Counted from the stretch's first letter, positions 6,880 to 16,195 are shown. The stretch: 22,361 bases of DNA from Clostridia bacterium (GCA_900767025.1 CAAFXS010000006.1:1-22361); one strand, 5' to 3'. Notes: a model not told the origin generated them from the letters alone. Translations and numbers: made by a program.

Positions 6880-9444
6880 TTATTTTGTTTTTTTAGACTT
6901 TTTTGTTGTTTTGGCAGTCTTTGCAGCTTTTGCAGTCTTGGTCGGTTTCTTTTCAGCTGCTTTTTTCTCAGCCGGTTTCTTTTCGGCAGTTTTCTTTTCA
7001 ACCGGTGCGACCTTCTTTTCTTCCTTCACAACAGCTTCCTTTGGAAAGGCAACAGGCTTTGTATGCCAAATATTATTGGCATAATCCATAATGGAACGGT
7101 CAGCACTGAACACACCTGCACCGCTGATGTTCATAAGTGACATCCTTGCAAAGCGCTCCTTGTCCTTATATACTTCTGCTGAAATCTGCTGTGCCTTCTG
7201 ATAATCGGCAAAGTCTGCAAGAGCCATATACGGATCAACATTCATCAGTGATGAGGTAATTTCACCGAAGCTCTTACCGTTTACGCCCTGATTGATGAAA
7301 TCAACAGCGTTTTTAAGAATCTCGTTATTTTCAAGATACTGCATGGGGTGGTAGCCGTCACGCTTAAGCTGTTCAACCTCAGGAGTGGTCATACCGAAAA
7401 TGAAAATATTATCTGCACCCACAGCATCATAAATTTCAACATTAGCGCCGTCCATTGTACCGAGAGTCACTGCACCGTTAAGCATCAGCTTCATATTACC
7501 TGTACCTGATGCCTCAGTACCTGCAAGAGAAATCTGCTCACTGATATCTGCGGCAGGAACAAGCATTTCAGCCAGTGAAACGTTGTAATCCTCCATAAAT
7601 ACAACCTTGATTCTTCCGTTGATATCAGGGTCGTTATTAACAACCTTTGAAAGTGCGTCAATAAGCTCAATAATCTTTTTAGCCATATAGTAGCCGGGAG
7701 CAGCCTTTGATGCAAAAATGTATGTTCTTGGCTGGAAATCCATATTCGGATTAGCCTTGAGCATCTGATACTCGGCAATGATATTAAGAACATTAAGCTG
7801 CTGACGCTTATACTCGTGAAGTCTCTTTATCTGAACATCAAAAATTGAATCGGGGTCAATCTCGATACCGTTTCTCTTCTTAACAATCTCTGCAAAGCGC
7901 TTTTTGTTGTCAAGCTTAATAAGGCTTAATCTGTCAAGCACCTGCTTGTCATCCTTGTAATCACGGAGCTTAAGGAGCTCATCGCTCTTGGTGATAAAGC
8001 CGTCGCCGATAAGCTCTGTAATAAACTTTGTAAGCTGGGGATTTGACTGACAAATCCATCTCCTAAAGGCAATACCGTTTGTTACATTTTTAAACTTATC
8101 AGGTGTAATTGTATAGAAATCGTTAAATACAGTGTCCTTAAGGATTTCACTGTGAAGAGCTGAAACGCCGTTAACGGAATGTGAGCCTGCAACACAAAGG
8201 TTAGCCATTCTTACAACACCGCCGGAGATAATTGCCATACGCTCAACCTTGCCTGCATCCTGGGTTGCACCCCAAACATATGCTCTGAAACGGTTGTCGA
8301 TTTCCTTGGTGATTTCATAAATTCTCGGAAGCAGTCTGCGGTACAAATCCTCGCTCCAGCATTCAAGAGCTTCCTTCATAACGGTGTGGTTGGTGTAAGC
8401 CACTGTTTTTGTAACAATATTCCAAGCAGCATCCCAGCTGTAACCGCATTCGTCAAGCATTATTCTCATAAGCTCGGGAATTGCCATTGTGGGATGAGTG
8501 TCGTTGATATGGATTGCAACCTTGTCAGGAAGATTGTCAAGTGTGCCGTAACGGGTAAGGTGACGCTTGATAATATCCTGAATTGAGGCAGAAACAAGGA
8601 AATACTGCTGACGGAGCCTGAGTGATTTACCCTCCTGTGTGTTATCGGCAGGATAAAGCACCTTGGAAATAGCCTCTGCCATAGCAGACTGCTCCATTGC
8701 CTTGATATATGAGCCTGAATTGAAAAGACCCATATCAAGCTCCGGCTTTCTTGCAGCCCAAAGACGAAGCCTTGAAACACCCTTGCCCTTGCCTGACACA
8801 TACATATCGTAAGGAATTGCAACTACTGTGTTGCAGTCCCTCTGCTCAACATGGTGGTAGTCACCGTCCCAGCTGTCCTCAATCCAGCCTTCAAAGTTAA
8901 CATTAACGGCTCTCTCCTCACGGGGAACAAGCCAAACATCACCGCCGGGAAGCCAGAAATCAGGAAGCTCTGTCTGCCAGCCGTCAACAAGCTTTTGCTT
9001 GAAAATACCTGCCTCGTATCTGATGGAATAGCCCATTGACTGAAAACCGTTTGTTGCAAGTCCGTCAAGATAGCAGGCGGCAAGTCTACCCAGACCGCCG
9101 TTGCCGAGACCTGCGTCGGGCTCGCATTCATAAAGCTTATCAAGCTTAACATCAAAGGACTTTAATGCGTCCTCAAAGGTTTCAACCAAGTCAAGATTAT
9201 AAAGATTATTCTTAAGAGAACGACCCATAAGGAATTCCATACAGAGATAATAAACCTCTTTGGAATCCTGGCCCTTGGCTGTTTCGCGGAAATCGCTGTT
9301 CATTTCCGACAGCATTTCGCGGATAATCATTGATACTGCTTTGTAATACTGCTCGTCAGTTGCAGTTTTAGGATCTACGCCGAAGAAATGGCTAAGCTTA
9401 TCGCTGATTGCTTTCTTAGCCTGAGCGACAGTCATTTTTTTCAT
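6880..9444 (-). CDS. glgP: Glycogen/starch phosphorylase with Lys/Ala-rich tail
   Basis: An 854-residue GT35 enzyme that releases glucose-1-phosphate from the non-reducing ends of glycogen using phosphate and pyridoxal phosphate. Recognisable blocks: GLGNGGLGRLAACYLD (112-127), INDTHPTMAIPELMR (313-327), VQIKRLHEYKRQ (537-548), and the cofactor site EASGTGNMK with lysine 652. The family core ends near residue 797 (NNIWHTKPV). Beyond it is a tail of about 57 residues built from EKKPAEKK, KTAK and similar units, with 21 lysines from residue 802 on; phosphorylases do not normally have this. ATG 9442-9444 has GGAGG six bases upstream, and a near-consensus promoter lies further up. It is followed by the GH13 gene, so the pair is a glycogen breakdown unit. 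Confidence 0.96.
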   Translation of the reverse strand: MKKMTVAQAKKAISDKLSHFFGVDPKTATDEQYYKAVSMIIREMLSEMNSDFRETAKGQDSKEVYYLCMEFLMGRSLKNNLYNLDLVETFEDALKSFDVKLDKLYECEPDAGLGNGGLGRLAACYLDGLATNGFQSMGYSIRYEAGIFKQKLVDGWQTELPDFWLPGGDVWLVPREERAVNVNFEGWIEDSWDGDYHHVEQRDCNTVVAIPYDMYVSGKGKGVSRLRLWAARKPELDMGLFNSGSYIKAMEQSAMAEAISKVLYPADNTQEGKSLRLRQQYFLVSASIQDIIKRHLTRYGTLDNLPDKVAIHINDTHPTMAIPELMRIMLDECGYSWDAAWNIVTKTVAYTNHTVMKEALECWSEDLYRRLLPRIYEITKEIDNRFRAYVWGATQDAGKVERMAIISGGVVRMANLCVAGSHSVNGVSALHSEILKDTVFNDFYTITPDKFKNVTNGIAFRRWICQSNPQLTKFITELIGDGFITKSDELLKLRDYKDDKQVLDRLSLIKLDNKKRFAEIVKKRNGIEIDPDSIFDVQIKRLHEYKRQQLNVLNIIAEYQMLKANPNMDFQPRTYIFASKAAPGYYMAKKIIELIDALSKVVNNDPDINGRIKVVFMEDYNVSLAEMLVPAADISEQISLAGTEASGTGNMKLMLNGAVTLGTMDGANVEIYDAVGADNIFIFGMTTPEVEQLKRDGYHPMQYLENNEILKNAVDFINQGVNGKSFGEITSSLMNVDPYMALADFADYQKAQQISAEVYKDKERFARMSLMNISGAGVFSADRSIMDYANNIWHTKPVAFPKEAVVKEEKKVAPVEKKTAEKKPAEKKAAEKKPTKTAKAAKTAKTTKKSKKTK

Positions 9445-9499
9445 ACAAATCCTCCAAAATATATTTAATTATTAAGTAAATATTCAACTATCTTTGTAC

Positions 9500-9528
9500 A
9501 TTATATACTAATTTTTTCCATTTGGCAA
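9500..9528 (-). promoter_or_regulatory. SigA-type promoter of glgP
   Basis: On the minus strand, TTGCCA (9523-9528), exactly 17 bases, then TATAAT (9500-9505). Transcription would start near 9493, giving a leader of about 50 bases before the GGAGG site. The -35 box starts only 21 bases after the end of the flippase gene, and no terminator separates them. Confidence 0.8.
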
Positions 9529-9549
9529 TAGTAATGTAAAAATATACAC

Positions 9550-10980
9550 TCAAGCCTTTTTGCCTTTTTTCAGGAACCTGCCTAAAACAAGCTGAACAAG
9601 CTCCTTAATAGGCTTGATATTTACAAGCAGCATTACGACAAGGAGCACTGCCTCGATACCGTAAAGCACTGCACCGCTTTTCATAATCAGCATAAGTGCA
9701 CTCTGTGTAATGAGCACTGCTGTTTCAAATATCATAAGGGGCAGTTTGAAGTCAATTTTAATATATTTTCTTGTGTTTGCACCCCTTGTTATGAATACCA
9801 TCAGGAAAGCGCATACAGTGGCAATTGCCGCACCGTTGGCACCGATTTTAGGAATAAGCACAAGGTTTAAAACAATATTTGTTATTGCACCGGAGGAGGC
9901 TGTTAAAAGAGCCATAAGCGATTTCTTTTCCGCCATATACACTGATGCAAGGAAATTGACAATGCAGGAATAGGTTGTTGCAATAATCAGTATGGGCACA
10001 TACTGCCATGACTCATAATAGGACGGTGCAACAAGTATTTTTGTGAAAAGCTGACAGAAGAGAATAAGTGCAGAGGCAACGGCAAATACGCCGCCGCTGT
10101 AAACCCTGAACACCTTTGAGAAAAACCTTGCTCTGCCTTCGCTGTCATACTCGTCCACTGCCGAAAGCTGCCATGCGTCAATAAATATCTGTGAAAAGAG
10201 AATTACAAAATTAGGTATCTTTGAAGCGGCAGTATAAAGTCCGTTTGCCGATGAATTCACAAAATAGGTAATCATATACCTGTCGGACACATTGATTATC
10301 CACCAAAGAATAACCGTAGGGATAAGAGGCACGCAGTATTTAAGCATCTGCCCAGTTATGCCCTTTTCCATAAGATGCGGTCTTATATATTTGTAAAGCT
10401 TTGCGGTAACGGTATAGAAAATAACCGAGCAGGCGTCAGAGGCAATAATAGCAAGAATATAGCCTGTTACGCCCATTTTAAGAGGACTCAGGAATATGAA
10501 GGTGAAAAGCAATGTGGTTGCAGTGGCAATAATACCGTCAACTGCATAAAGCTTAACATAGCCGCTGCCTCTTACAAACTGCTGACAAAGCTGCCTAAAG
10601 CCCGAAATAAGAACAAATACATATATAAGTATAATATAATCTCCGAGCCTGAAATCATTTATCATTATAAGGCTTATGGGATAAGCAAAAAACAGGAAAA
10701 CAATAAAGCCTATAATAGTTGTTCTAACCCCTACGGTAAACACATCAGCCTTGTCCTTGGCCTTGTCAAGAGAAAACCTTAAAGCCGCACTGTTAACCTG
10801 AAGCATTACAATGGGAATCAGCACATTAACCGTCTGCTGAATCAAATCTGCAATACCGTAATCTCCCGTAGTCATCATACGGGTGACAAAAGGCATCAGC
10901 AAAAATGACAGTATCTTCGACGAAAATGTGCCTATTGCAAATATTATTGTATTTGACGCAAGCTTTTTATACTTATCCAA
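9550..10980 (-). CDS. Wzx-like lipid-linked polysaccharide flippase (MATE/MVF superfamily)
   Basis: A 476-residue membrane protein with about 12-14 hydrophobic helices. It begins with the family-typical NTIIFAIGTFSSKILSFLLMPFVTRMMTTGDYG, in which the S-K-I-L-S-F and YG elements recur in polysaccharide flippases. Such proteins turn undecaprenyl-linked sugar units to the outer face of the membrane for surface polysaccharide or teichuronic-type polymers. No ATG fits. The start is TTG 10978-10980 with GGAG 11 bases upstream, a rather long spacing. It follows the DUF5050 gene by 27 bases in the proBA operon. No glycosyltransferases are in the window, so the substrate is unknown. The C-terminal end is basic (FLKKGKKA). 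Confidence 0.85.
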   Translation of the reverse strand: MDKYKKLASNTIIFAIGTFSSKILSFLLMPFVTRMMTTGDYGIADLIQQTVNVLIPIVMLQVNSAALRFSLDKAKDKADVFTVGVRTTIIGFIVFLFFAYPISLIMINDFRLGDYIILIYVFVLISGFRQLCQQFVRGSGYVKLYAVDGIIATATTLLFTFIFLSPLKMGVTGYILAIIASDACSVIFYTVTAKLYKYIRPHLMEKGITGQMLKYCVPLIPTVILWWIINVSDRYMITYFVNSSANGLYTAASKIPNFVILFSQIFIDAWQLSAVDEYDSEGRARFFSKVFRVYSGGVFAVASALILFCQLFTKILVAPSYYESWQYVPILIIATTYSCIVNFLASVYMAEKKSLMALLTASSGAITNIVLNLVLIPKIGANGAAIATVCAFLMVFITRGANTRKYIKIDFKLPLMIFETAVLITQSALMLIMKSGAVLYGIEAVLLVVMLLVNIKPIKELVQLVLGRFLKKGKKA

Positions 10981-11007
10981 AATATCCGTAACTCCTTTTG
11001 TCTGCTA

Positions 11008-12279
11008 CTAATAGCTCCATTTTCCTTTGGAAAATGTAATTGTGTTCTGCACCGATGCAGAGGTGTAAATACAGCTTCCTCTGTACTGTGGGGCACTGCC
11101 TGATGTTGGCTTGCCGAAAAGGAAAACATATTGATAACCGTAGCCAACGCCTACACTTTGACTGCTGTCGGCATCAAACATACTTACCATCAGCTTTTTT
11201 TCCATTGAATTCATATTAAGCTCTTTAGCACGAATAATACCGCTGTTAAGCTCCGAATAATAAAGGCGGTTTTCATACACAACGGGATAATCCGTCAATG
11301 AGCAGCTTTCAAGCAGGGTGACCGTTTTATCCGAGCCGAACTTTTGGCGAATAAGGTTAAAGGAACCATTTGACTGCTTTTGATAATAATAGAAAAATCC
11401 GCCCTCAAGGGACATATTTTTAATCTCATCACCTGTTGTGTCGTCTCTGAAAAACTGACAGTCATTAAAATCGTTAATATTGACGGTGATGTATTCCCAT
11501 TTGTCCGTTGTTATATCGTGTGACGCAAAAAATACTCTTGAAAGAGAAATACCCACAAAGGAAAGCTCCTTGTTAGTATTGGCAGAATAAAGCATGGTTT
11601 TATTCAAATCATTAATATTGATGTAACCTACGGTATTGTCACTGCCTATATAGTAAATTTTATCACTGTAAAGATATGCAAAACTGATATCGCTTGCAAT
11701 ATCCGTTTCACCGCCGCCGATATTTTTTGAGCGCTTCAGAGTATTGCTCTCGGTATCAATATAGTAGATATAGTCGCCTAAAACATTAAGGCACTTATAG
11801 CTTTTTCCGCCTACTGCCACCTTGGCGTTGCTTTCGTTATTTGGTTCAAAGCGGTAAATGCCGTCATTTTCAATGCTGTAATAAATGTATGCGGCGCTAT
11901 AGGTTACGGCACCATTTGTATTATTAAGCAAATTGCCCACCTGATTACCCTGGAGCGAGGTATCAAAGGCAAAATCGCTGAACTGAACATAATCATAATT
12001 CGGTGGCCTTGTGGTAGTTGGCTTTGTAGGCGGAGCGGTTGTGGTTGTGGTCTGCTTTAACACATCCTCTTTAACAAAGGACACCACCTGCTGCACCTTG
12101 TCCTTTGGCAAAAGCGACTCAAATTTAAAGCTTGGGTCACAGATTTTAAGAGTAATTAAAAAAGCCGCGGCGGCAAGTATAATTATTGAGATGATAATTA
12201 AAAATACCTTGCCGGCTTTTTTCCTTTTTCTTGCCCGTTCTCTTTTTTTCCTTTGTTCTAATCTTTCCTTGTCATCCAT
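11008..12279 (-). CDS. Membrane-anchored DUF5050 protein
   Basis: A 423-residue protein. Residues 1-23 are strongly basic (RKKRERARKRKKAGK), 24-45 form one transmembrane helix, and 77-93 are a Thr/Pro linker. The rest (about 95-423) is beta-rich with repeated YYI/IYY units such as AAYIYYSIENDGIYRF, GDYIYYIDTESNTLKR and SDKIYYIGSDNTVGY. This is the pattern of DUF5050 domains, which probably fold as a beta-propeller outside the cell. Positive charges before the helix predict an outside C-terminus. The ATG (12277-12279) lies three bases after the proA stop and has no good ribosome binding site, so translation is probably coupled to proA. The link to proline synthesis or to the flippase is unexplained. 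The biochemical role is unknown. Confidence 0.8.
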   Translation of the reverse strand: MDDKERLEQRKKRERARKRKKAGKVFLIIISIIILAAAAFLITLKICDPSFKFESLLPKDKVQQVVSFVKEDVLKQTTTTTAPPTKPTTTRPPNYDYVQFSDFAFDTSLQGNQVGNLLNNTNGAVTYSAAYIYYSIENDGIYRFEPNNESNAKVAVGGKSYKCLNVLGDYIYYIDTESNTLKRSKNIGGGETDIASDISFAYLYSDKIYYIGSDNTVGYININDLNKTMLYSANTNKELSFVGISLSRVFFASHDITTDKWEYITVNINDFNDCQFFRDDTTGDEIKNMSLEGGFFYYYQKQSNGSFNLIRQKFGSDKTVTLLESCSLTDYPVVYENRLYYSELNSGIIRAKELNMNSMEKKLMVSMFDADSSQSVGVGYGYQYVFLFGKPTSGSAPQYRGSCIYTSASVQNTITFSKGKWSY

Positions 12280-12282
12280 TAT

Positions 12283-13521
12283 TTATCTAACCTGTCCGTT
12301 TCCGAAAATCAAATATTTGGTAGTGGTCATTTCACGAAGTCCCATAGGTCCTCTTGCGTGGAGCTTTTGGGTGGAAATGCCGATTTCCGCTCCCAAACCG
12401 AATTCACCGCCGTCGGTAAATCTGGTTGAGGCGTTGTGATATACAGAGGAGGAATCAATTCTGCTCATAAAAATTTCTGCTTTTTCGGTGCTATTTGTGA
12501 TAATTGCCTCGCTGTGACCTGTTGAACACCTATTGATATGCTCAATGGCCTCATCAAGACTGTCAACGGTTTTAACGCTGATTATGTAATCAAGATACTC
12601 TGTTTCAAAATCCTCCTGCGTTGCACCTTCAATATCCGGACAAACGGCCCTTGCCCTTTCGTCACCGCGGATAATCACATTTTTTTCATCAAGCCTTGCC
12701 TTGATTGCAGGCAGAGCCTTATCAATTATACCGCTGTGAATAACAAGGCTTTCACAGGCATTGCAAACGCCGATACGCTGTGTTTTGGCATTAAAGATAA
12801 TCTCCGCCGCCATATTAATATCAGCGTCACTGTCAACATAAATATGACAGTTACCCGAGCCTGTTTCAATTACAGGAACGGTTGAATTTTCAACCACTGC
12901 CTGAATAAGATTTTTACTTCCTCTTGGGATAAGGCAGTCAAGGTATTTTTTCATTTGCATAAGCTCGGTTGCAGACTGACGGCTTGTGTCCTCCACAAGC
13001 TGAACTGCATCCTCGGTAATACCAACGCTTTTAATTGCATGTCTCATTACACGGACAATTGCCTTGTTGGACTCAATTGCCTCCTTACCGCCACGGAGTA
13101 TTACGGCATTACCGCTCTTTAAGCAAAGGGCGGCGGCGTCGGCGGTAACATTCGGCCTTGCCTCGTAGATAATACCTATAACACCCATAGGACAGGAAAC
13201 CTTTTTTATAACAAGACCGTTTGGTCTTTGGACGGTTTCAAGAACTTTACCGCAAGGGTCGTCAAGGGACGCTACCTGACGGCATCCCTCTGCAATACCC
13301 TCAATCCTTTCACGGTTAAGCATAAGCCTGTCCAGCAGACCCCGGTTAAGCCCTGCTTTTTCACCGTTTTCCAAATCAACAATATTTGCTTTTATTATTT
13401 CCTCTGCATTGTCGCAAAGCGCCTTGCCGATTTCAAGCAGAGCTTTGTTTTTAGTATCGGTATCGACACAGTTAAGCTGTGACGCCGCTTTTTTTGCATT
13501 AATTCCTAATTGTTCAAGCAT
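12283..13521 (-). CDS. proA: Glutamate-5-semialdehyde dehydrogenase (gamma-glutamyl phosphate reductase)
   Basis: A 412-residue cytoplasmic enzyme of normal length for ProA. It reduces gamma-glutamyl phosphate to glutamate-5-semialdehyde with NADPH, the second step of proline synthesis. Family blocks: IGIIYEARPNVTADAAALCLKSGNAVILRGGKEA (115-148), LIPRGSKNLI (197-206), ETGSGNCHIYVD (219-230), and AKTQRIGVCNA with catalytic C253, followed near the end by STRFTDGGEFGLGAEIGISTQK. ATG 13519-13521 has AGGTGAT just upstream. It lies 17 bases after proB and three bases before the DUF5050 gene. Confidence 0.97.
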   Translation of the reverse strand: MLEQLGINAKKAASQLNCVDTDTKNKALLEIGKALCDNAEEIIKANIVDLENGEKAGLNRGLLDRLMLNRERIEGIAEGCRQVASLDDPCGKVLETVQRPNGLVIKKVSCPMGVIGIIYEARPNVTADAAALCLKSGNAVILRGGKEAIESNKAIVRVMRHAIKSVGITEDAVQLVEDTSRQSATELMQMKKYLDCLIPRGSKNLIQAVVENSTVPVIETGSGNCHIYVDSDADINMAAEIIFNAKTQRIGVCNACESLVIHSGIIDKALPAIKARLDEKNVIIRGDERARAVCPDIEGATQEDFETEYLDYIISVKTVDSLDEAIEHINRCSTGHSEAIITNSTEKAEIFMSRIDSSSVYHNASTRFTDGGEFGLGAEIGISTQKLHARGPMGLREMTTTKYLIFGNGQVR

Positions 13522-13538
13522 ATAATCACCTGTTCATT

Positions 13539-14321
13539 TTACTGTGCGGAAAAATATGTACCTATTTCTTTTCCTTCAAGAACCTTATAAATTGATGTGG
13601 GTCTTTCGCCGTTCATAACCACAACGGGAATACCGCAGTCGGTGGCTATTTTTGCCGCTTTTATTTTTGTAACGAAGCCGCCTGTTCCGCTTTCCCCTGC
13701 TTCTCCCGCAAGTGCAAACACCTCATCAGTAATTTTGTCAACTCTTGAAATAAGCTTTGCATCTGCATTAGTTCTGGGGTTATCGTCATAAAGCCCGTCG
13801 GTATCGGTTAAAAGTATCAGCAAATCGGCATTGATAAGCTTTGCCACATTGGCACTGAGACAGTCGTTGTCACCGTTTAAAAGCTCTTCTACATAAACCG
13901 AGTCATTTTCGTTAACAATAGGAAGAACATCATATTCCAAAAGCTGAGTGAAGGTATTGAGCAAATTACTCTTTTCAAGAGGATTTTCCAGCGTGTCGGC
14001 AGTAAAAAGCAGTTGGCTTACAATAACGCCGTACTCACTGAACATTTTGTCATAAAGGAACATCAGCTCGCACTGACCCACTGCCGCAGCCGCCTGCAGG
14101 CCCTGTGTTGTTTCCGGTCTGTTAACAAAACCGATTTTAGCCGCACCTATACCCACTGCACCGCTGGAAACAAGCACAACCTCGTGGCCTTCATTTTTTA
14201 AATCAGACAGCACGGAAACCAGCTTTGCCAATCTTGCAATATTAGTTTTTCCTGTTTTATGGGTTAAGGTGGAGGTTCCCACCTTAACAACTATTCTTTT
14301 CTTTCCGTCAAAGAGCGTCAT
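13539..14321 (-). CDS. proB: Glutamate 5-kinase, short form without PUA domain
   Basis: ProB phosphorylates glutamate on the gamma carboxyl with ATP, the first step of proline synthesis. The start is ATG 14319-14321, since GGGGAAG lies six bases before it and the next residues (TLFDGKKRIVVKVGTSTL) match the family start. A frame extended to 14375 would run through the promoter. This gives 260 residues. Motifs: KVGTSTLTHKTGKTN, VSSGAVGIGAAKIGF, NENDSV, GDNDCLSANVAKLINADLLILLTDTDGLYDDNPR and GGFVTKIKAAKIA. The C-terminal PUA domain is absent, as is usual in many Firmicutes. It leads the proB-proA-DUF5050-flippase operon. Confidence 0.95.
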   Translation of the reverse strand: MTLFDGKKRIVVKVGTSTLTHKTGKTNIARLAKLVSVLSDLKNEGHEVVLVSSGAVGIGAAKIGFVNRPETTQGLQAAAAVGQCELMFLYDKMFSEYGVIVSQLLFTADTLENPLEKSNLLNTFTQLLEYDVLPIVNENDSVYVEELLNGDNDCLSANVAKLINADLLILLTDTDGLYDDNPRTNADAKLISRVDKITDEVFALAGEAGESGTGGFVTKIKAAKIATDCGIPVVVMNGERPTSIYKVLEGKEIGTYFSAQ

Positions 14322-14346
14322 AACATACTTCCCCATTTTAAAATTA

Positions 14347-14375
14347 AATATATTGTAACATATATAATCGGACAA
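14347..14375 (-). promoter_or_regulatory. Possible promoter of the proBA operon
   Basis: On the minus strand, TTGTCC (14370-14375) and TATATT (14347-14352) are 17 bases apart. Transcription would start near 14340, giving a leader of about 20 bases with the GGGGAAG site. The region is AT-rich, and other pairings (TTGAAA at 14386-14391) are possible. Confidence 0.45.
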
Positions 14376-14460
14376 TTAAATATTTTTTCAACTTTTTTTG
14401 TATGTTTTTTTGAAAAAATGTAAAAATATAAAAGCAACTACCATTTATGGAGGAAAAAAT

Positions 14461-15789
14461 ATGACAAAAAGAAGCTATATAAGGATTTTTACCTTTTCAA
14501 TTGCTGTGCTTGGGGTGCTTGCGGCATATGCAATTATCAATATGACAAATGCAAACGCCTACAAAATGCAGCTTGAAAACTCGTATCAGCAAAGTCTTAA
14601 CGAGCTTTCAGAAAGCCTTGATTCCATCGAAACAAATCTTACAAAAAGCGTATACTCGAACTCGGACAAGATGCTCCTTGAAATAAGCTCGGACTTATAT
14701 GCCCAGTGCTGTGAGGCAAAGGACTCCCTTTCCCGTCTGCCTGTCAGCCAAATGAACCTTGGAAGCACCTACAAATTCATCAGTCAGGCAAGCGACTACT
14801 CCACATATATCGCAAAAAAAATTGCCTCCGGCAAGGAAATCACCGACGAGGAGCACAAAAACCTGTCAACCCTGCTGAACTATGCAAGGCAGCTTAACGA
14901 TTCCGTTGAAGCAATGGTATCCATCTGCAACAGCGGAGGAAAAATCACTGCAAGCAATGTTAAAAGCAGTGCAAATGTAAGTGTAAATTCACTGAATGCA
15001 GATTTATCCACGGCGGCACAGGCGTTTAAAAATTATCCTACCCTTTTGTATGACGGTCCCTTTGCCGACGCAGTTTTAAACCGTGACGCACAAATGGTAA
15101 AAGACAAGGACAAAATATCACAGGACGAGGCACGCAACCTTGCGGCAAATGCACTTGACCTGAATATTAATCAGATAAGCTACGCCTCCGATGAGGACGG
15201 AAACATCCCATGCTTTGTGTTCACAAGCGGTCAGAAAACCATAGGAATTACCAAGCAGGGCGGATATGTGGCATATATACTCTACGGCGGAAAAATCACC
15301 CAGTCATCAATAACCGACGACAACGCAAGAAACAACGCCAAGGCGTACCTGAAAAAGCTTGGATATGACAATATGGGTGAAACCTATTATATGACCGACA
15401 ACAATGTATGTGTAATAAACTTCGCTTATGTTAAGGATAATGTAACCTATTACAGCGATTTGGTTAAGGTGGGCGTGTCAATGGCAGACGGAAAGATTGT
15501 TTCCTTCGAGGCAAAGGGCTACCTTACAAATCATATCGACAGAGGAAAGTTCACTCAGGGCATCAGTTTGGAGGATGCAAAAAAAGGAATAAGCCGCTAT
15601 CTAACAATTATGGACACAAAAATGTGTGTTATTCCAAAGGAGGACGGCGTGGAAACCGCCTGCTACGAAATACACTGTGAAAGCAGTGAAACAGGCGAAG
15701 AGGTGCTGATTTATGTTAACTCACAAACAGGTGCCGAGGAAAATATTTTACTCCTGCTTTACAGCGACGGCGGAACTTTAACAAAATAA
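14461..15789 (+). CDS. ypeB: YpeB-like spore germination protein
   Basis: YpeB is needed for the assembly or stability of the cortex-lytic enzyme SleB in the spore inner membrane. The start is ATG 14461, with GGAGG seven bases upstream; an earlier start would be in a poor context. This gives 442 residues. Residues 7-27 form one transmembrane helix. About 30-200 are helical with the family pattern LENSYQQSLNELSESLDSIETNLTKSVYS and LSRLPVSQMNLGSTYKFISQASDY. About 230-440 form PepSY-like repeats (ISQDEARNLAANAL, GISLEDAKKGISRYL) ending in CYEIHC...YVNSQTGAEENILLL. sleB is usually the gene directly upstream, but here proB lies there on the other strand. A small lipoprotein gene follows after 53 bases. 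Confidence 0.9.
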   Translation: MTKRSYIRIFTFSIAVLGVLAAYAIINMTNANAYKMQLENSYQQSLNELSESLDSIETNLTKSVYSNSDKMLLEISSDLYAQCCEAKDSLSRLPVSQMNLGSTYKFISQASDYSTYIAKKIASGKEITDEEHKNLSTLLNYARQLNDSVEAMVSICNSGGKITASNVKSSANVSVNSLNADLSTAAQAFKNYPTLLYDGPFADAVLNRDAQMVKDKDKISQDEARNLAANALDLNINQISYASDEDGNIPCFVFTSGQKTIGITKQGGYVAYILYGGKITQSSITDDNARNNAKAYLKKLGYDNMGETYYMTDNNVCVINFAYVKDNVTYYSDLVKVGVSMADGKIVSFEAKGYLTNHIDRGKFTQGISLEDAKKGISRYLTIMDTKMCVIPKEDGVETACYEIHCESSETGEEVLIYVNSQTGAEENILLLLYSDGGTLTK

Positions 15790-15842
15790 TTTGAATAATT
15801 GAAAAAATAACGGTAATCATATATGCGAAAGGAAGTTTTAAT

Positions 15843-16175
15843 ATGAAAAGCAAAATTTTAATTATAGCAATGGCCTTTGCAGTTGTTGCAACAGTATTTA
15901 TGGGATGTGCAAGGGACAATGACAGAAACGGCACAACAACCACTGTCAATACCTCGGCTGTAACCCAAACAACAACCAACAACACCACAAACAACACAAC
16001 CAATAACACAACCAACAACGGTACTACCAACACTAATAACGGCACAACAAACGAAGCCGCATCAAAGGCAGACAGAGTCGGCGACGATATCGGACAGGGC
16101 GCCGATGATATTGCAGACGGCGTAGGCGGAGCAGTTGACAGAGCCGGCGACGCAGTAAGAGACGCACTTGAATAA
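15843..16175 (+). CDS. Small Thr/Asn-rich lipoprotein
   Basis: A 110-residue protein. Residues 1-21 are a signal peptide (basic MKSK, then a hydrophobic core). FMGC places a likely lipid-modified cysteine at residue 22, although F at position -3 is not typical. Residues about 34-72 are low-complexity T and N with repeated NNTT units. Residues 73-110 (ADRVGDDIGQGADDIADGVGGAVDRAGDAVRDALE) should form an acidic amphipathic helix with a repeat of about seven to eleven residues. AAGGAAG lies upstream of the ATG. It follows ypeB and may share its transcript. It could be a spore-surface or membrane-associated protein. No family can be named. Confidence 0.75.
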   Translation: MKSKILIIAMAFAVVATVFMGCARDNDRNGTTTTVNTSAVTQTTTNNTTNNTTNNTTNNGTTNTNNGTTNEAASKADRVGDDIGQGADDIADGVGGAVDRAGDAVRDALE

Positions 16176-16195
16176 ACTTAATACTGCATCAAAAA

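Noticed and set aside
15960..16040. CRISPR-like short repeats
   Set aside because: They are 12-bp units without spacers that encode the NNTT repeats of the lipoprotein.
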